33,078 nucleotides of DNA from the NCBI GenBank assembly GCA_023140175.1, contig JAGLMD010000053.1:1-33078 (forward strand), read 5' to 3'. Shown in pieces: positions 8,494-16,390 of this stretch (positions are counted from its first letter, which is position 1; every line of letters starts with the position of its first letter). This DNA comes from Nanobdellota archaeon (GTDB lineage: Archaea > Nanobdellota > Nanobdellia > Woesearchaeales > WJIZ01). Under the pieces are notes generated by a model. The model worked only from the letters and a program-made list of their open reading frames with translations, was not told the origin of the DNA and ran no database searches. The translations under genes and the position numbers were made by a program.

Positions 8494-10241
8494 TTTTTCC
8501 TACTGAGAATCAATAAGATTACTATTAATGCTATTACAACTAAAAGACCAGTAAACAATAAAACAGTATAAGTATCAGATTGTCTGAAATCTTTTATGGA
8601 TCTTATAACTGGCATGCCTGTAATTGAAGGAGAATCTGAAATCTCTACTTTTGGCTTTTGCATGGGAATAATTGTCTCTTCTTTTTCCTCTGGCTGTTCT
8701 TCTTCAGGCTCTGGCTCTGGTTCAGGCTCTGGGGTTGGTTCAGGCTCTGGTTCTGGAGTTGGTTCAGGTTGAGATTGTCCACATTCTGTTATAACCAGAT
8801 TCAAGCCAGATACTTGCTCTAAGATATCGAAATTACGATATATTCTAAGCTCGATAGGATATGTCCCTGGTGAAGGATTCTGTAATGTAATCGGTATATT
8901 TTCCCTGTATTTGTTATCATCATTATCTGTATCATATTCTATCTCAAACCTGCTTTTCTCATAATTAATCCCTAAATCAGAATTTTTTAATGTATACCTG
9001 ACATAATCCTCATCATCTTTTCCAAGATTGATAATCTCAAAATCTGCGACTGTCTTTAATGTGCAGCTTAACTGGCTGGGATTAAGCCTAAAATCATTTA
9101 TAATCAATTCATGGCTTTCTCTTCCCACTTTCAATTGGATTGTCCAGGCTATATCATAATCATTATCTTCATCATCTGTTCCTATAATTCTTATCTCAAT
9201 GTCATAAGTATCATCTAGTACGTCAATAGGCACATCAAAATCAAATTCAAATGTATGCCTTTTATCATTGCCTTCAAAATCAAGGTCAAACGACTCACTG
9301 GTGAATTCAAGGTCTTCATCATCCTCGTCTATTCCAAAGACAATTATTTCGACTTCGACATCATTTATCTCGATTTCCTGATTAGCTTCTTCGTCCCAAA
9401 GATTTTCAACTTCAATATCAAGTTCTATCCTGCTTAGAGGCTCTGCTTTTTCATCTATCTCTTCTCCGTCATTATTTATTGTCTGTGTTTCAGAGTCTAC
9501 TTTCACCCTTACTTTCTTAAGGTTAAGGTAGCTCATTACATCAAGTATGAAGAAATCTGAAAATGTCTCTGAACCTATTGTCAAATCTCCAATGATCATA
9601 TTTTCTTCAGTATCCTCCCCAAATGGGACAGATACCGTAACATCTATGTCTATGCTTTGGCCTGGAGCTAAAGAATCTATTGAATCAGGATCAAAATCAA
9701 GATCATATTTGCTATTTGCATTGCTGCTTATTCCTAAATTGCTTAGATTTACATTTCCGTTATTTGTGATAGTAAAGCTGTCTGAGCCAGTCTCATTATA
9801 GAATAATTCACCGAAGTCTATTGCAGTTCTGTCTAGAGTAAAGCTTTCTTTAGGATTTAATGTAAGAGTTATATCATAAGTTTCGGTGTTGCTTTCATTA
9901 TCAGTTATATCGAAAGAGCCTGTATAAGAACCGGCATACATAGTTGAAGGAAGATTTGAGCTTTCAAAGCTTATTGGTGCAGTCTCATTAAAAGGTATAG
10001 TTACAGTTGACGGGCTGAAAGTTACTGAAACAGTCCTTTGATCTTCTGAACTGGTAAGATTAATTTCTGTTGGAAAAACAAAGCTTATATTAGTTGTTCC
10101 TGTGTTGTTTATAAGAAAGCTTGAACTTAATTTTTCTCCCTGGTCTTTAGTAAAGGTTTCAGAATCCGGACTTATATCAAAACCAGCAGCTACAAAAGAA
10201 ACATAAAATAATAATATTAGGGTAAGTAGGATTTTCTTCAT
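8490..10241 (-). CDS. Large secreted surface protein with Pro-Glu linker and C-terminal anchor
   Basis: The 583-residue product is the first gene of a two-gene surface operon. It has a signal peptide (1-19, ending VAAG), two Ig-like beta domains (about 20-130, and about 131-235 with the FGELFYNETGSDSFTITNNG pattern) and an acidic beta domain (about 240-375). The shared module between two cysteines (PSQLSC ... LVITEC) follows, then a PEPEPTPEP-type repeat linker (about 492-525), a transmembrane helix (about 558-580) and an RKK tail. The Pro-Glu linker probably spans a cell-wall or glycan zone. A GGTGAT ribosome site lies 6 bases before the ATG, with a TATA-like GTTTATATATAATT at about 10283-10296. 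It is related to S-layer-like COG1361 proteins; I cannot say whether it is the major S-layer protein. Confidence 0.8.
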   Translation of the reverse strand: MKKILLTLILLFYVSFVAAGFDISPDSETFTKDQGEKLSSSFLINNTGTTNISFVFPTEINLTSSEDQRTVSVTFSPSTVTIPFNETAPISFESSNLPSTMYAGSYTGSFDITDNESNTETYDITLTLNPKESFTLDRTAIDFGELFYNETGSDSFTITNNGNVNLSNLGISSNANSKYDLDFDPDSIDSLAPGQSIDIDVTVSVPFGEDTEENMIIGDLTIGSETFSDFFILDVMSYLNLKKVRVKVDSETQTINNDGEEIDEKAEPLSRIELDIEVENLWDEEANQEIEINDVEVEIIVFGIDEDDEDLEFTSESFDLDFEGNDKRHTFEFDFDVPIDVLDDTYDIEIRIIGTDDEDNDYDIAWTIQLKVGRESHELIINDFRLNPSQLSCTLKTVADFEIINLGKDDEDYVRYTLKNSDLGINYEKSRFEIEYDTDNDDNKYRENIPITLQNPSPGTYPIELRIYRNFDILEQVSGLNLVITECGQSQPEPTPEPEPEPTPEPEPEPEPEEEQPEEKEETIIPMQKPKVEISDSPSITGMPVIRSIKDFRQSDTYTVLLFTGLLVVIALIVILLILSRKK

Positions 10242-10387
10242 AAATATATCACCAAATATGTTATTATTCTACAGTGATACTTAATTATATATAAACATTT
10301 TGGTGGTTTCAATTGTTTTGGCAAAATCATAACATTTATTAATAAAATAAGTTAAGATAAAACTAAATATTAACAGGGGGTGTAAAA

Positions 10388-11128
10388 ATGGCATTTGTAT
10401 GGATAATCTGGGTAATATTTTTTGTAATTCTGTCTAGCATAAAGATAGTGTATCAATATGAAAGGGGGGTTAAATTTACCCTGGGAAAATATTCTGGAAT
10501 TATGAGTCCGGGATTAAGGTTGGTCATACCTATATTCCAGACATGGCATAAGATAGATATGAGGGTAAATGTTGTTGATGTTCCTGACCAGGACTGCATA
10601 ACAAAAGATAATGTATCTGTAAGAGTTAATGCTGTCTTATATTTTAAGGTCAGGAAGGCTGAGTCTGCTGTCATACAGGTCGAGGATTATATGTATGCTA
10701 CAAGCCAATTGGCGCAGACAACAATGAGGAATGTTGTAGGAGAGGTCACTTTAGACCAATTATTGGGCAGCAGGGATGAAGTAAGCAAGAAGATAGAGGA
10801 GATTGTGGATAAGTCAACAGATCCATGGGGAATAAAAGTGGATAGTGTAGATTTAAAGGATGTTGTGCTGCCTGATCAAATGAAGAGAACCATGGCAAAA
10901 GAGGCTGAATCTGAAAGAGAGAGAAGAGCTTTAATAATTAAATCTGAGGGAGAAAAGATTGCATCCAGCAATTTAATGAATGCTGCAAAGGTTTTGAGTT
11001 CTTCAACTGGAGCATTGCATTTGAGAACTTTGCAGAATTTTAATGATATAGCTTCAGATCCAACAAATACGATTGTTTTTGCAGTACCACTTGAAGCCCT
11101 TGGTGCTCTAGAGGGGGTGAAAAAATGA
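10388..11128 (+). CDS. Slipin/stomatin-like SPFH membrane protein 1
   Basis: A 246-residue SPFH-domain protein. Residues about 3-22 are a membrane-inserting hydrophobic segment. The slipin signature QYERGVKFTLGKY follows, then PGLRLVIPI, and an SPFH core with QDCITKDNVSVRVNAVLYFKV. A helical region (KEAESERERRALIIKSEGEKIASS) forms the oligomerising coiled coil. The family builds ring-like membrane microdomain scaffolds and often partners with an NfeD protease, which is not seen here. The GGGGGTG ribosome site is at 10376-10382. The stop overlaps the start of a second slipin gene (ATGA), so both subunits are made from one transcript and may hetero-oligomerise. The DNA blocks shared with the second copy point to a tandem duplication. 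Confidence 0.88.
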   Translation: MAFVWIIWVIFFVILSSIKIVYQYERGVKFTLGKYSGIMSPGLRLVIPIFQTWHKIDMRVNVVDVPDQDCITKDNVSVRVNAVLYFKVRKAESAVIQVEDYMYATSQLAQTTMRNVVGEVTLDQLLGSRDEVSKKIEEIVDKSTDPWGIKVDSVDLKDVVLPDQMKRTMAKEAESERERRALIIKSEGEKIASSNLMNAAKVLSSSTGALHLRTLQNFNDIASDPTNTIVFAVPLEALGALEGVKK

Positions 11129-11901
11129 CTTCTTTAGAATTTATCATTGGCGGATCTTTAGGTGGTTTAGTGATTGCAGTAATCATCTATATACTGCTTG
11201 GATTAAGGGTTGTCAATCAATATGAAAGGGGAGTTAAATTTACCCTGGGAAAATATTCTGGAATAATGGATCCTGGATTGAGAATTGTTCTGCCAATATT
11301 GCAGTCATGGCGAAGAATAGACATAAGGACAAAGGTAATAGATGTTCCAGACCAGGAAGCTATAACAAAGGACAATGTTTCAGTGAAGATAAATGCAGTC
11401 CTATACTATAAAGTTACAGATGCAAAGCTCTCTATACTGGAAGTGAGGAATTTTATGTATGCAACAAGCCAATTGGCGCAGACAACACTGAGAAATATTG
11501 TTGGAGAGGTAAGCTTAGATGGTTTGCTTCAAAAGAGGGAGGATATATCAAATAAAATACAAGTAATTGTCGATAAGGCAACAGATCCTTGGGGAATAAA
11601 GATTGAATCTGTTGAATTAAAGCATGTAGAAGTGCCTAAGGAGATGCAAAGGGTTATGGCAAGACAGGCTGAAGCAGAAAGAGAGAAAAGGGCAGTGATA
11701 ATAAAATCACAGGGAGAAGTAAGTGCAGCAGGTAATTTAGCAGCATCTGCTAAGAACCTTATCAAATATCCGGGAGCATTGCATTTGAGGACCTTAGGAA
11801 CTATCAATGACCTAAGCTCTGATAAAAGCAATACAATTGTCTATGCTTTGCCTAAGGAAGTGTTATTAGCTTTGAAGAAGATTGGCGGAGGAAAGATTTA
11901 A
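11125..11901 (+). CDS. Slipin/stomatin-like SPFH membrane protein 2
   Basis: The 258-residue paralog of the preceding gene has an N-terminal membrane segment about 10 residues longer (about 8-30). It also carries QYERGVKFTLGKY, the SPFH core (QEAITKDNVSVKINAVLYYKV) and the C-terminal coiled coil (RQAEAEREKRAVIIKSQGE). The two genes keep a 49-bp block with a single mismatch (10452-10500 versus 11216-11264) and a 24-bp identical block, which suggests gene conversion or strong constraint on a fairly recent duplication. Translation is coupled through the 4-base overlap. It should be an integral membrane scaffold subunit. A T-rich tract right after the stop probably ends the transcript. Confidence 0.88.
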   Translation: MTSLEFIIGGSLGGLVIAVIIYILLGLRVVNQYERGVKFTLGKYSGIMDPGLRIVLPILQSWRRIDIRTKVIDVPDQEAITKDNVSVKINAVLYYKVTDAKLSILEVRNFMYATSQLAQTTLRNIVGEVSLDGLLQKREDISNKIQVIVDKATDPWGIKIESVELKHVEVPKEMQRVMARQAEAEREKRAVIIKSQGEVSAAGNLAASAKNLIKYPGALHLRTLGTINDLSSDKSNTIVYALPKEVLLALKKIGGGKI

Positions 11902-11919
11902 TTTTTTTTATTTTTAATA
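11902..11919 (+). terminator. Poly-T archaeal-type terminator after the slipin operon
   Basis: A run of eight T with a further TTTTT block follows the stop codon of the second slipin directly. Oligo-T tracts in the non-template strand are the usual intrinsic termination signal of archaeal RNA polymerase. The next gene has its own TATA box just downstream (about 11919-11929). Confidence 0.5.
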
Positions 11920-11952
11920 AATTATTTAAGTTGCTGGAAAGAATAATTCTTT

Positions 11953-12270
11953 ATGCTTAATAAATCTAATTTTATCTGCAAACAATGCGGGAAATGCTGT
12001 AAGGCTTATACAGTGAAGTTATCGGGTTCTGATATAGAAAGGATAAAGAAAGCCGGCTATAAGAAAGAAGATTTTGCAGAAAAAGATGATTTTGATGTCA
12101 CGACAGGAAAATATGCGTTAAAGAGAGAAAATAATCAATGTATGTTTCTTATTCAAGATGATGATAAATATTTCTGCCAGATCTATGAAAACAGGCCCGA
12201 GATATGCAGAAAATATCCTTTTTTCGAAAAAGAGGATATAGAAAGTTGTGAGCCTTCTATTAAGAAATAA
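11953..12270 (+). CDS. YkgJ-type Cys-cluster (putative metal/Fe-S binding) protein
   Basis: The 105-residue protein shows the hallmark CxxCxxCC (Cys9, Cys12, Cys15, Cys16), followed by Cys63, Cys75, Cys85 and the family motif CQIYENRPEICRKYPF at about 75-90. This is the zinc/iron-chelating YkgJ (UPF0153) family, whose biochemical role is poorly known. Length is typical for the minimal domain. It should be cytoplasmic. The TATA-like AATTATTTAAG at about 11919-11929 lies about 28 bases before the ATG, pointing to a leaderless transcript independent of the slipin operon. Cys99 near the end is outside the usual set. Confidence 0.85.
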   Translation: MLNKSNFICKQCGKCCKAYTVKLSGSDIERIKKAGYKKEDFAEKDDFDVTTGKYALKRENNQCMFLIQDDDKYFCQIYENRPEICRKYPFFEKEDIESCEPSIKK

Positions 12271-12409
12271 TATTTTTTCTATAGTATATTAATATGCCTC
12301 CCCTTATCTTTGAGTCGAACTAAAATAACAAGAATTGTGAAAATCAACGATAACATTTTTAAAGGGTCTGTTGTTCCTTTTATGGATATAATTAGAGGAG
12401 GAATTAAGA

Positions 12410-13084
12410 ATGGCAGATTTTAAGTTATGCATTGCTGATCCTAAATCAGGAAAAACATATCAGAAAGAAGTAAAGGACAATGAGGCAGATCATTTCATAG
12501 GGAAGAATATTGGAGAGACTGTCAGTGGAGACCAGATAGGGATAAGCGGTTATGAATTCATTATAACCGGCGGTTCTGATAACTGCGGGTTTCCTATGAG
12601 GAAAGGCATTCTTGGAGTGAGAAAGAGGCTTACTTTGCTTGGGGGAGTTGGATTGAAAAAGAGATTCTCAAAAGGCATAAAGAAGAGAAAGACTGTCTGC
12701 GGGCATAAAATCAATCCAAGCATAAGCCAGATCAATCTTAAGGTCAATAAAGAAGGTTCTAAGAAACTTGATGATATTATTGGAAAGGCTGGAGGAGAGG
12801 AGAAAAAGGAAGAAGCGCCTAAGAAAGAAGAGAAGGCTAAGGCACCAAAGGAAGAAGTAAAGGAAGAGCCTAAGAAAGAAGAGAAACCAAAAGAAGAGCC
12901 GGCTAAGAAAGAAGGACCAGCCAAAGAAGATGTAAAGGAGCAGCCTAAGGGAGTGGCTAAGAAAGAAGAGAAGGCTGAGGCACCAAAGGAAGAAGTGAAG
13001 GAAGCGGCTAAGAAAGAAGAGAAACCAAAAGAAGATACTGCTAAGAAAGAAGAACCAGCCAAAGAAGAGAAGAAAAAAGAATAA
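12410..13084 (+). CDS. rps6e: Ribosomal protein eS6 with long Lys/Glu/Ala/Pro tail
   Basis: Residues 1 to about 125 are the archaeal eS6 core of the small subunit: the IADPKSGKTY start, GKNIGETVSGDQIG, ITGGSDNCGFPMRKG at about 53-66, and the RKRKTVCG-like KKRKTVCGHKI. Archaeal eS6 usually ends about here. This protein continues for roughly 97 more residues of Lys/Glu/Ala/Pro-rich, presumably disordered or helical tail. The tail contains a tandem duplication of 46 residues (138 bp). A strong GAGGAGG site lies 8 bases before the ATG, and the TATA-like ATTTTTAAAG is at about 12354-12363. The aIF2-gamma gene follows after 2 bases, so the two translation genes form an operon, as in many archaea. 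Confidence 0.93.
   Translation: MADFKLCIADPKSGKTYQKEVKDNEADHFIGKNIGETVSGDQIGISGYEFIITGGSDNCGFPMRKGILGVRKRLTLLGGVGLKKRFSKGIKKRKTVCGHKINPSISQINLKVNKEGSKKLDDIIGKAGGEEKKEEAPKKEEKAKAPKEEVKEEPKKEEKPKEEPAKKEGPAKEDVKEQPKGVAKKEEKAEAPKEEVKEAAKKEEKPKEDTAKKEEPAKEEKKKE
12820..13068 (+). repeat. 138-bp-period tandem duplication inside the eS6 tail
   Basis: The segment from about 12820 to 12930 is repeated at about 12958 to 13068 with a period of 138 bp (46 codons). Both copies encode KKEEKAxAPKEEVKE and later KKEEKPKE and PAKKE blocks. Differences between copies are scattered, including several coding changes (for example EPKK versus AAKK), so the duplication is not brand new. It is in frame and only lengthens the charged tail. 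Confidence 0.75.
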
Positions 13085-13086
13085 AT

Positions 13087-14433
13087 ATGGCTGAAAAAAA
13101 GAAACCGAAGAAAGATACAGAGAAAGAAAGTAGTGTCCAGAAAAAGAAAAAAAGAAAAAAGAGGAAGACAAAAAGCACAACAGCCCATAAGACAAAGAAA
13201 TCTGATGATTCTTTATTACCTGAAATAAATATTGGCTTAGTAGGCCATGTTGACCATGGAAAAACAACACTGCTTGAGAGCTTCTCAGGAAAGTGGGCAG
13301 ACACACATTCTGAAGAAATCAAAAGAGGCATAACAATAAGATTAGGATATGCAGATACTACATTCAGGAAATGCAGGAAATGCGATACATATACAACAAA
13401 AGAGAAATGCCCTGAATGCGATTCTGAAACAGATATATTAAGAAAAGTAAGCTTTGTGGATGCGCCTGGCCATGAATCCCTAATGGCGACTATGTTAGCA
13501 GGGACAACAATAATGGATGGTGCTTTACTGCTCGTTGCAGTAAACGAGGAATGCCCCCAGCCACAGACAAGAGAGCATCTGATGGCTCTGGAAATAATAG
13601 GAATAAAAAATATTATTGTTATACAGAATAAGATAGATCTTGTTTCTGAGGAAGATGCAATAAAGAATCATAAGGAGATAAAAGAATTCCTTAAGAACAC
13701 TCCTTTCAAGAATGCTCCTATCATACCTATCTCAGCACAGCATAATGTTGGAATCTCATCATTAATAGGGGCTATTGAAAAGACAATACCAACGCCAAAA
13801 AGGAGTGCTTCTCTTGATCCTATTTTCCTGGTAGCCAGGAGTTTTGACATAAACAAGCCAAGCTCTAAGACAGATAATCTTGTCGGAGGAGTATTTGGAG
13901 GGGCATTGATCCAAGGCGAATTGAAAAATGGCTCTGAGATAATGATCCTTCCGGGCTATGAGGTAATTGAGAAAAACCAGAAGATATTCAAGCCATTGAA
14001 AACAAAAATAATAGACATTAAAACTGGCAGTAAATCAGTGGATAAAATAAGTCCTGGCGGGTCAGTGGGAATTCTGACAAGCCTTGATCCAGGCATAGTG
14101 AAATCAGATAAGCTCTCTGGCTCTGTTGTTGGGGTGGAAGAGAAATTACCCCCAGTACACTATCAGTTAAAGTTAGCAGTAACACTGCTAGAGAGAGTTG
14201 TTGGCACTGAGAAGAACCTTGATGTTGAGCCAATAAAGATGACTGAAGCACTGATGCTTAATGTGAATTCTGCTGCAACTGTAGGAATAGTCACAGAACT
14301 AAGAAAAAATGCAATAAGCTGCAGATTAAAACTGCCGGTATGTGCGGATATAGGCGCTAGAGTGACTATCTCCAGAATGATAGGAAACAGGTTCAGGCTT
14401 ATAGGTTATGGATTAATTCAGGAATCCAGCTAA
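13087..14433 (+). CDS. eif2g: Translation initiation factor aIF2, gamma subunit
   Basis: The 448-residue GTPase delivers Met-tRNAi to the small ribosomal subunit. Visible motifs are G1 GHVDHGKT (53-60), switch I around RGITIRLGYAD (80-90), a zinc knuckle with Cys96/Cys99 and Cys108/Cys111, G3 DAPGH (125-129), G4 NKID (180-183) and SAQH (G5). The GGVFGG region of domain II and a beta-barrel C-terminal domain follow. The core is the normal length, but about 45 Lys-rich residues precede it (AEKKKPKKD ... KKRKKRKTKS), an extension archaeal homologs generally lack. It sits 2 bases after rps6e and is translated from the same mRNA. The extension could bind rRNA or tRNA; this is inference from charge. 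Confidence 0.95.
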   Translation: MAEKKKPKKDTEKESSVQKKKKRKKRKTKSTTAHKTKKSDDSLLPEINIGLVGHVDHGKTTLLESFSGKWADTHSEEIKRGITIRLGYADTTFRKCRKCDTYTTKEKCPECDSETDILRKVSFVDAPGHESLMATMLAGTTIMDGALLLVAVNEECPQPQTREHLMALEIIGIKNIIVIQNKIDLVSEEDAIKNHKEIKEFLKNTPFKNAPIIPISAQHNVGISSLIGAIEKTIPTPKRSASLDPIFLVARSFDINKPSSKTDNLVGGVFGGALIQGELKNGSEIMILPGYEVIEKNQKIFKPLKTKIIDIKTGSKSVDKISPGGSVGILTSLDPGIVKSDKLSGSVVGVEEKLPPVHYQLKLAVTLLERVVGTEKNLDVEPIKMTEALMLNVNSAATVGIVTELRKNAISCRLKLPVCADIGARVTISRMIGNRFRLIGYGLIQESS

Positions 14434-14444
14434 TGACAAGAGTT

Positions 14445-14555
14445 CTATTTCAGCCTGAAATCATGGGCTTGATCATACAGGAAATGAGAGAATTCCTCTT
14501 TAAATTCCATCTTTTTTTCTTTCAGTATTATTTTTTCTTGTATTTCTCTTAACAT
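14445..14555 (-). CDS. Candidate 36-residue small protein
   Basis: A short minus-strand frame in the aIF2-gamma/PhoU gap encodes a charged amphipathic peptide beginning MLREIQEKIILKEKKMEF. It is preceded by a good AAAGGAG ribosome site 8 bases before the ATG. A TATA-like TTATATAAATA sits about 40 bases further upstream (about 14594-14604), which is consistent spacing for a short leader. There is no homolog I recognise. It converges on the aIF2-gamma gene. The signals make it more credible than the competing plus-strand Phe-rich frame starting at 14433, but a peptide this short could be chance. Confidence 0.35.
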   Translation of the reverse strand: MLREIQEKIILKEKKMEFKEEFSHFLYDQAHDFRLK

Positions 14556-14684
14556 GAGTCCAACTCCTTTTATTAGGGAAATCTATACATATTTATATAA
14601 TTAATTCTTAAATATTATAAATATTATAAAAAAAGAAAAATTTATAAATTGGTATATATTATTGGTCATAGGGGGTTTTAAACT

Positions 14685-15626
14685 ATGAGAAGAAAAGTAA
14701 TTCAGATAGCAGATTCAACTCAGCTTGTTTCTCTGCCAAGGAAATGGGCGCTTAAACATGGTATAAAGAAAGGGGATGAACTTGAGGTTGAGGAAGATGG
14801 ATCCAAGATTATTGTTTCTACTGAAAAAGGCCAAAAATCTGATAATATTGAGGTGGATATCACTGGTCTTGATAGAGATTCACTAATGTTTCTGATTAGA
14901 GTATTATATATCAAAGGTTATGATGAAATAAAAATCAAATTTTCAAAAGCAGTAACAATACACCACAAAATCAACAAAGAGGTGAGTGTCATCTCAGCTA
15001 TAACTGAAGAAGCCAAGAGATTGAATGGTATCGAGGTTATTGAACAGGAAAATAATTTCTGTATAATAAAGGAAATATCCGAGGGCACTATCCAAGAATT
15101 TGACAATATCTTAAAGAGGATATTTCTCCTATTAATTGCTGCATCCAATAACCTTCTTGAGGGTGTGAGAGAAAGCAAATTTGTATTATTAGACAACATA
15201 AATGAGAAGCATGACACTATAACTACATTCACTTCTTATAATCTAAGACTCTTGAATAAATTTGGCTATCATGAGAGTGGAAAGTCAAATTTATTTTACC
15301 ATATAACTTTTTCTTTAGATGAGATAATAGATATTATCAAGTACACTGCGAGATATATTGGAAAAAATAAGATTGAACCATCTAAAGAGACTATGAATAT
15401 CCTCCACATGATCCACCAAACATTATCATTATATCATGAATTATTCTATAAATTTGATCTAAAAAAAATTGAGAAGATTTCCCAGGATAGATCATTAATT
15501 CTTGATAAGATTGAAACACTTATGAGGAAGGTCTCTTCAAAGGACATCTTTATATTAACGAGTATGGAGCAGATTTTAGAAATAATTATTCATCTAATTA
15601 ACAGCAGGTTAGCTATAAAGTATTAA
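14685..15626 (+). CDS. AbrB-domain PhoU-like phosphate regulator
   Basis: The 313-residue protein starts with a SpoVT/AbrB-type swapped-hairpin DNA-binding domain (about 1-48: QIADSTQLVSLPRKWALKHGIKKGDELEVEEDG). An all-helical PhoU-like region follows (about 110-310, two related three-helix units). Archaeal proteins of this architecture are annotated as phosphate uptake regulators. The DNA-binding head suggests it regulates transcription directly rather than acting only on a transporter. No pst genes lie nearby in the window. The TATA-like TTTATAAATT at about 14641-14650 and a GGGGG site at 14671-14675 precede the ATG. The last 4 bases overlap the convergent histidine phosphatase gene. Confidence 0.85.
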   Translation: MRRKVIQIADSTQLVSLPRKWALKHGIKKGDELEVEEDGSKIIVSTEKGQKSDNIEVDITGLDRDSLMFLIRVLYIKGYDEIKIKFSKAVTIHHKINKEVSVISAITEEAKRLNGIEVIEQENNFCIIKEISEGTIQEFDNILKRIFLLLIAASNNLLEGVRESKFVLLDNINEKHDTITTFTSYNLRLLNKFGYHESGKSNLFYHITFSLDEIIDIIKYTARYIGKNKIEPSKETMNILHMIHQTLSLYHELFYKFDLKKIEKISQDRSLILDKIETLMRKVSSKDIFILTSMEQILEIIIHLINSRLAIKY

Positions 15627-16285
15627 CCAGTAGGTGTAATATGGCCCGTATAGTTAGTATGGTATATATCAAGATTGTAGGAAACTGCATTTTCTTTCAT
15701 TTCGAAATTAATTCTTAAATCATCCAGACTACAAGGATCATGCCTGAAGAAAGTCAGAATTTTAGTTTCTAATAGTAAATTAAGGAAGTATCCTAGTGTG
15801 AACTGATGGCTAACAATAAGTAGGGTAGAATCCCTATATTCAGATAAAATATGGTTCCTAAAGCTAGTTAAACGAAGCATTATCTTATCTAATGTCTCTA
15901 ATTCTTTTCTTTCATCCACTGAGTTGTGAAAAAGAGATTCCTCTTTAATCTGATCTAGATAGAACAAAAATCTTTCTATAGGCACCCCATGGGTATCAAT
16001 CTCTTCATATTTCACTCCCTCATATGGCCCCCAACACCTTTCATTTAATCTCGCATCACTGATAACTGTAAGGCCTTTTGTCCTTGCTATTACTTCAGCT
16101 GTTTGATAAGCCCGCTGCAATTCTCCAGAAATGATATAGTCAAGAGGAGTATCCATGAAATACGATGCCAAGTGCTCAGCATTTCTTATCCCTCTCTCGT
16201 TTAATGGAATATCTTTAGATCCCTGGATTACTCCGTCTCTTGTTGACTCAGTATCTCCATGTCTTGCATGTATTAACCTTAGCAT
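15623..16285 (-). CDS. Histidine phosphatase superfamily protein (phosphoglycerate mutase-like)
   Basis: The product (220 residues from the chosen start) has the catalytic RHG motif at its N-terminus (LIHARHGDTE), the LNERG and GELQRAYQTAE segments, the acidic proton donor region with LNERCWGPYEG, and the second catalytic His in VSHQF. It hydrolyses or transfers a phosphoryl group through a phospho-His; the substrate cannot be told (sugar phosphates, nucleotides and alpha-ribazole phosphate are all known for the family). An ATG at 16294 would add three residues, but the TATA-like TTTTTAAACT at about 16309-16318 fits a leaderless start at 16285. It converges on and overlaps the PhoU gene by 4 bases, and both touch phosphate chemistry. 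Confidence 0.83.
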   Translation of the reverse strand: MLRLIHARHGDTESTRDGVIQGSKDIPLNERGIRNAEHLASYFMDTPLDYIISGELQRAYQTAEVIARTKGLTVISDARLNERCWGPYEGVKYEEIDTHGVPIERFLFYLDQIKEESLFHNSVDERKELETLDKIMLRLTSFRNHILSEYRDSTLLIVSHQFTLGYFLNLLLETKILTFFRHDPCSLDDLRINFEMKENAVSYNLDIYHTNYTGHITPTG

Positions 16286-16390
16286 AATCAACATATAAAT
16301 ACATTGAAGTTTAAAAAGTATATCATTTTATTACTTCCTAATGAGTAAATATAGAAAGATTTTTAAATTAAAAAGAGCCCCGATCCAATA

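Noticed and set aside
12550-13331. Long minus-strand frames rich in Phe, Leu and Ser opposite eS6 and aIF2-gamma
   Set aside because: They are the reverse complement of Lys/Glu-rich codons; the plus strand encodes recognised proteins and no promoter or ribosome site supports the antisense frames.
14433-14552. Plus-strand 39-codon frame whose ATG overlaps the aIF2-gamma stop
   Set aside because: It is Phe-rich with no ribosome site; the minus-strand frame in the same place has better signals.
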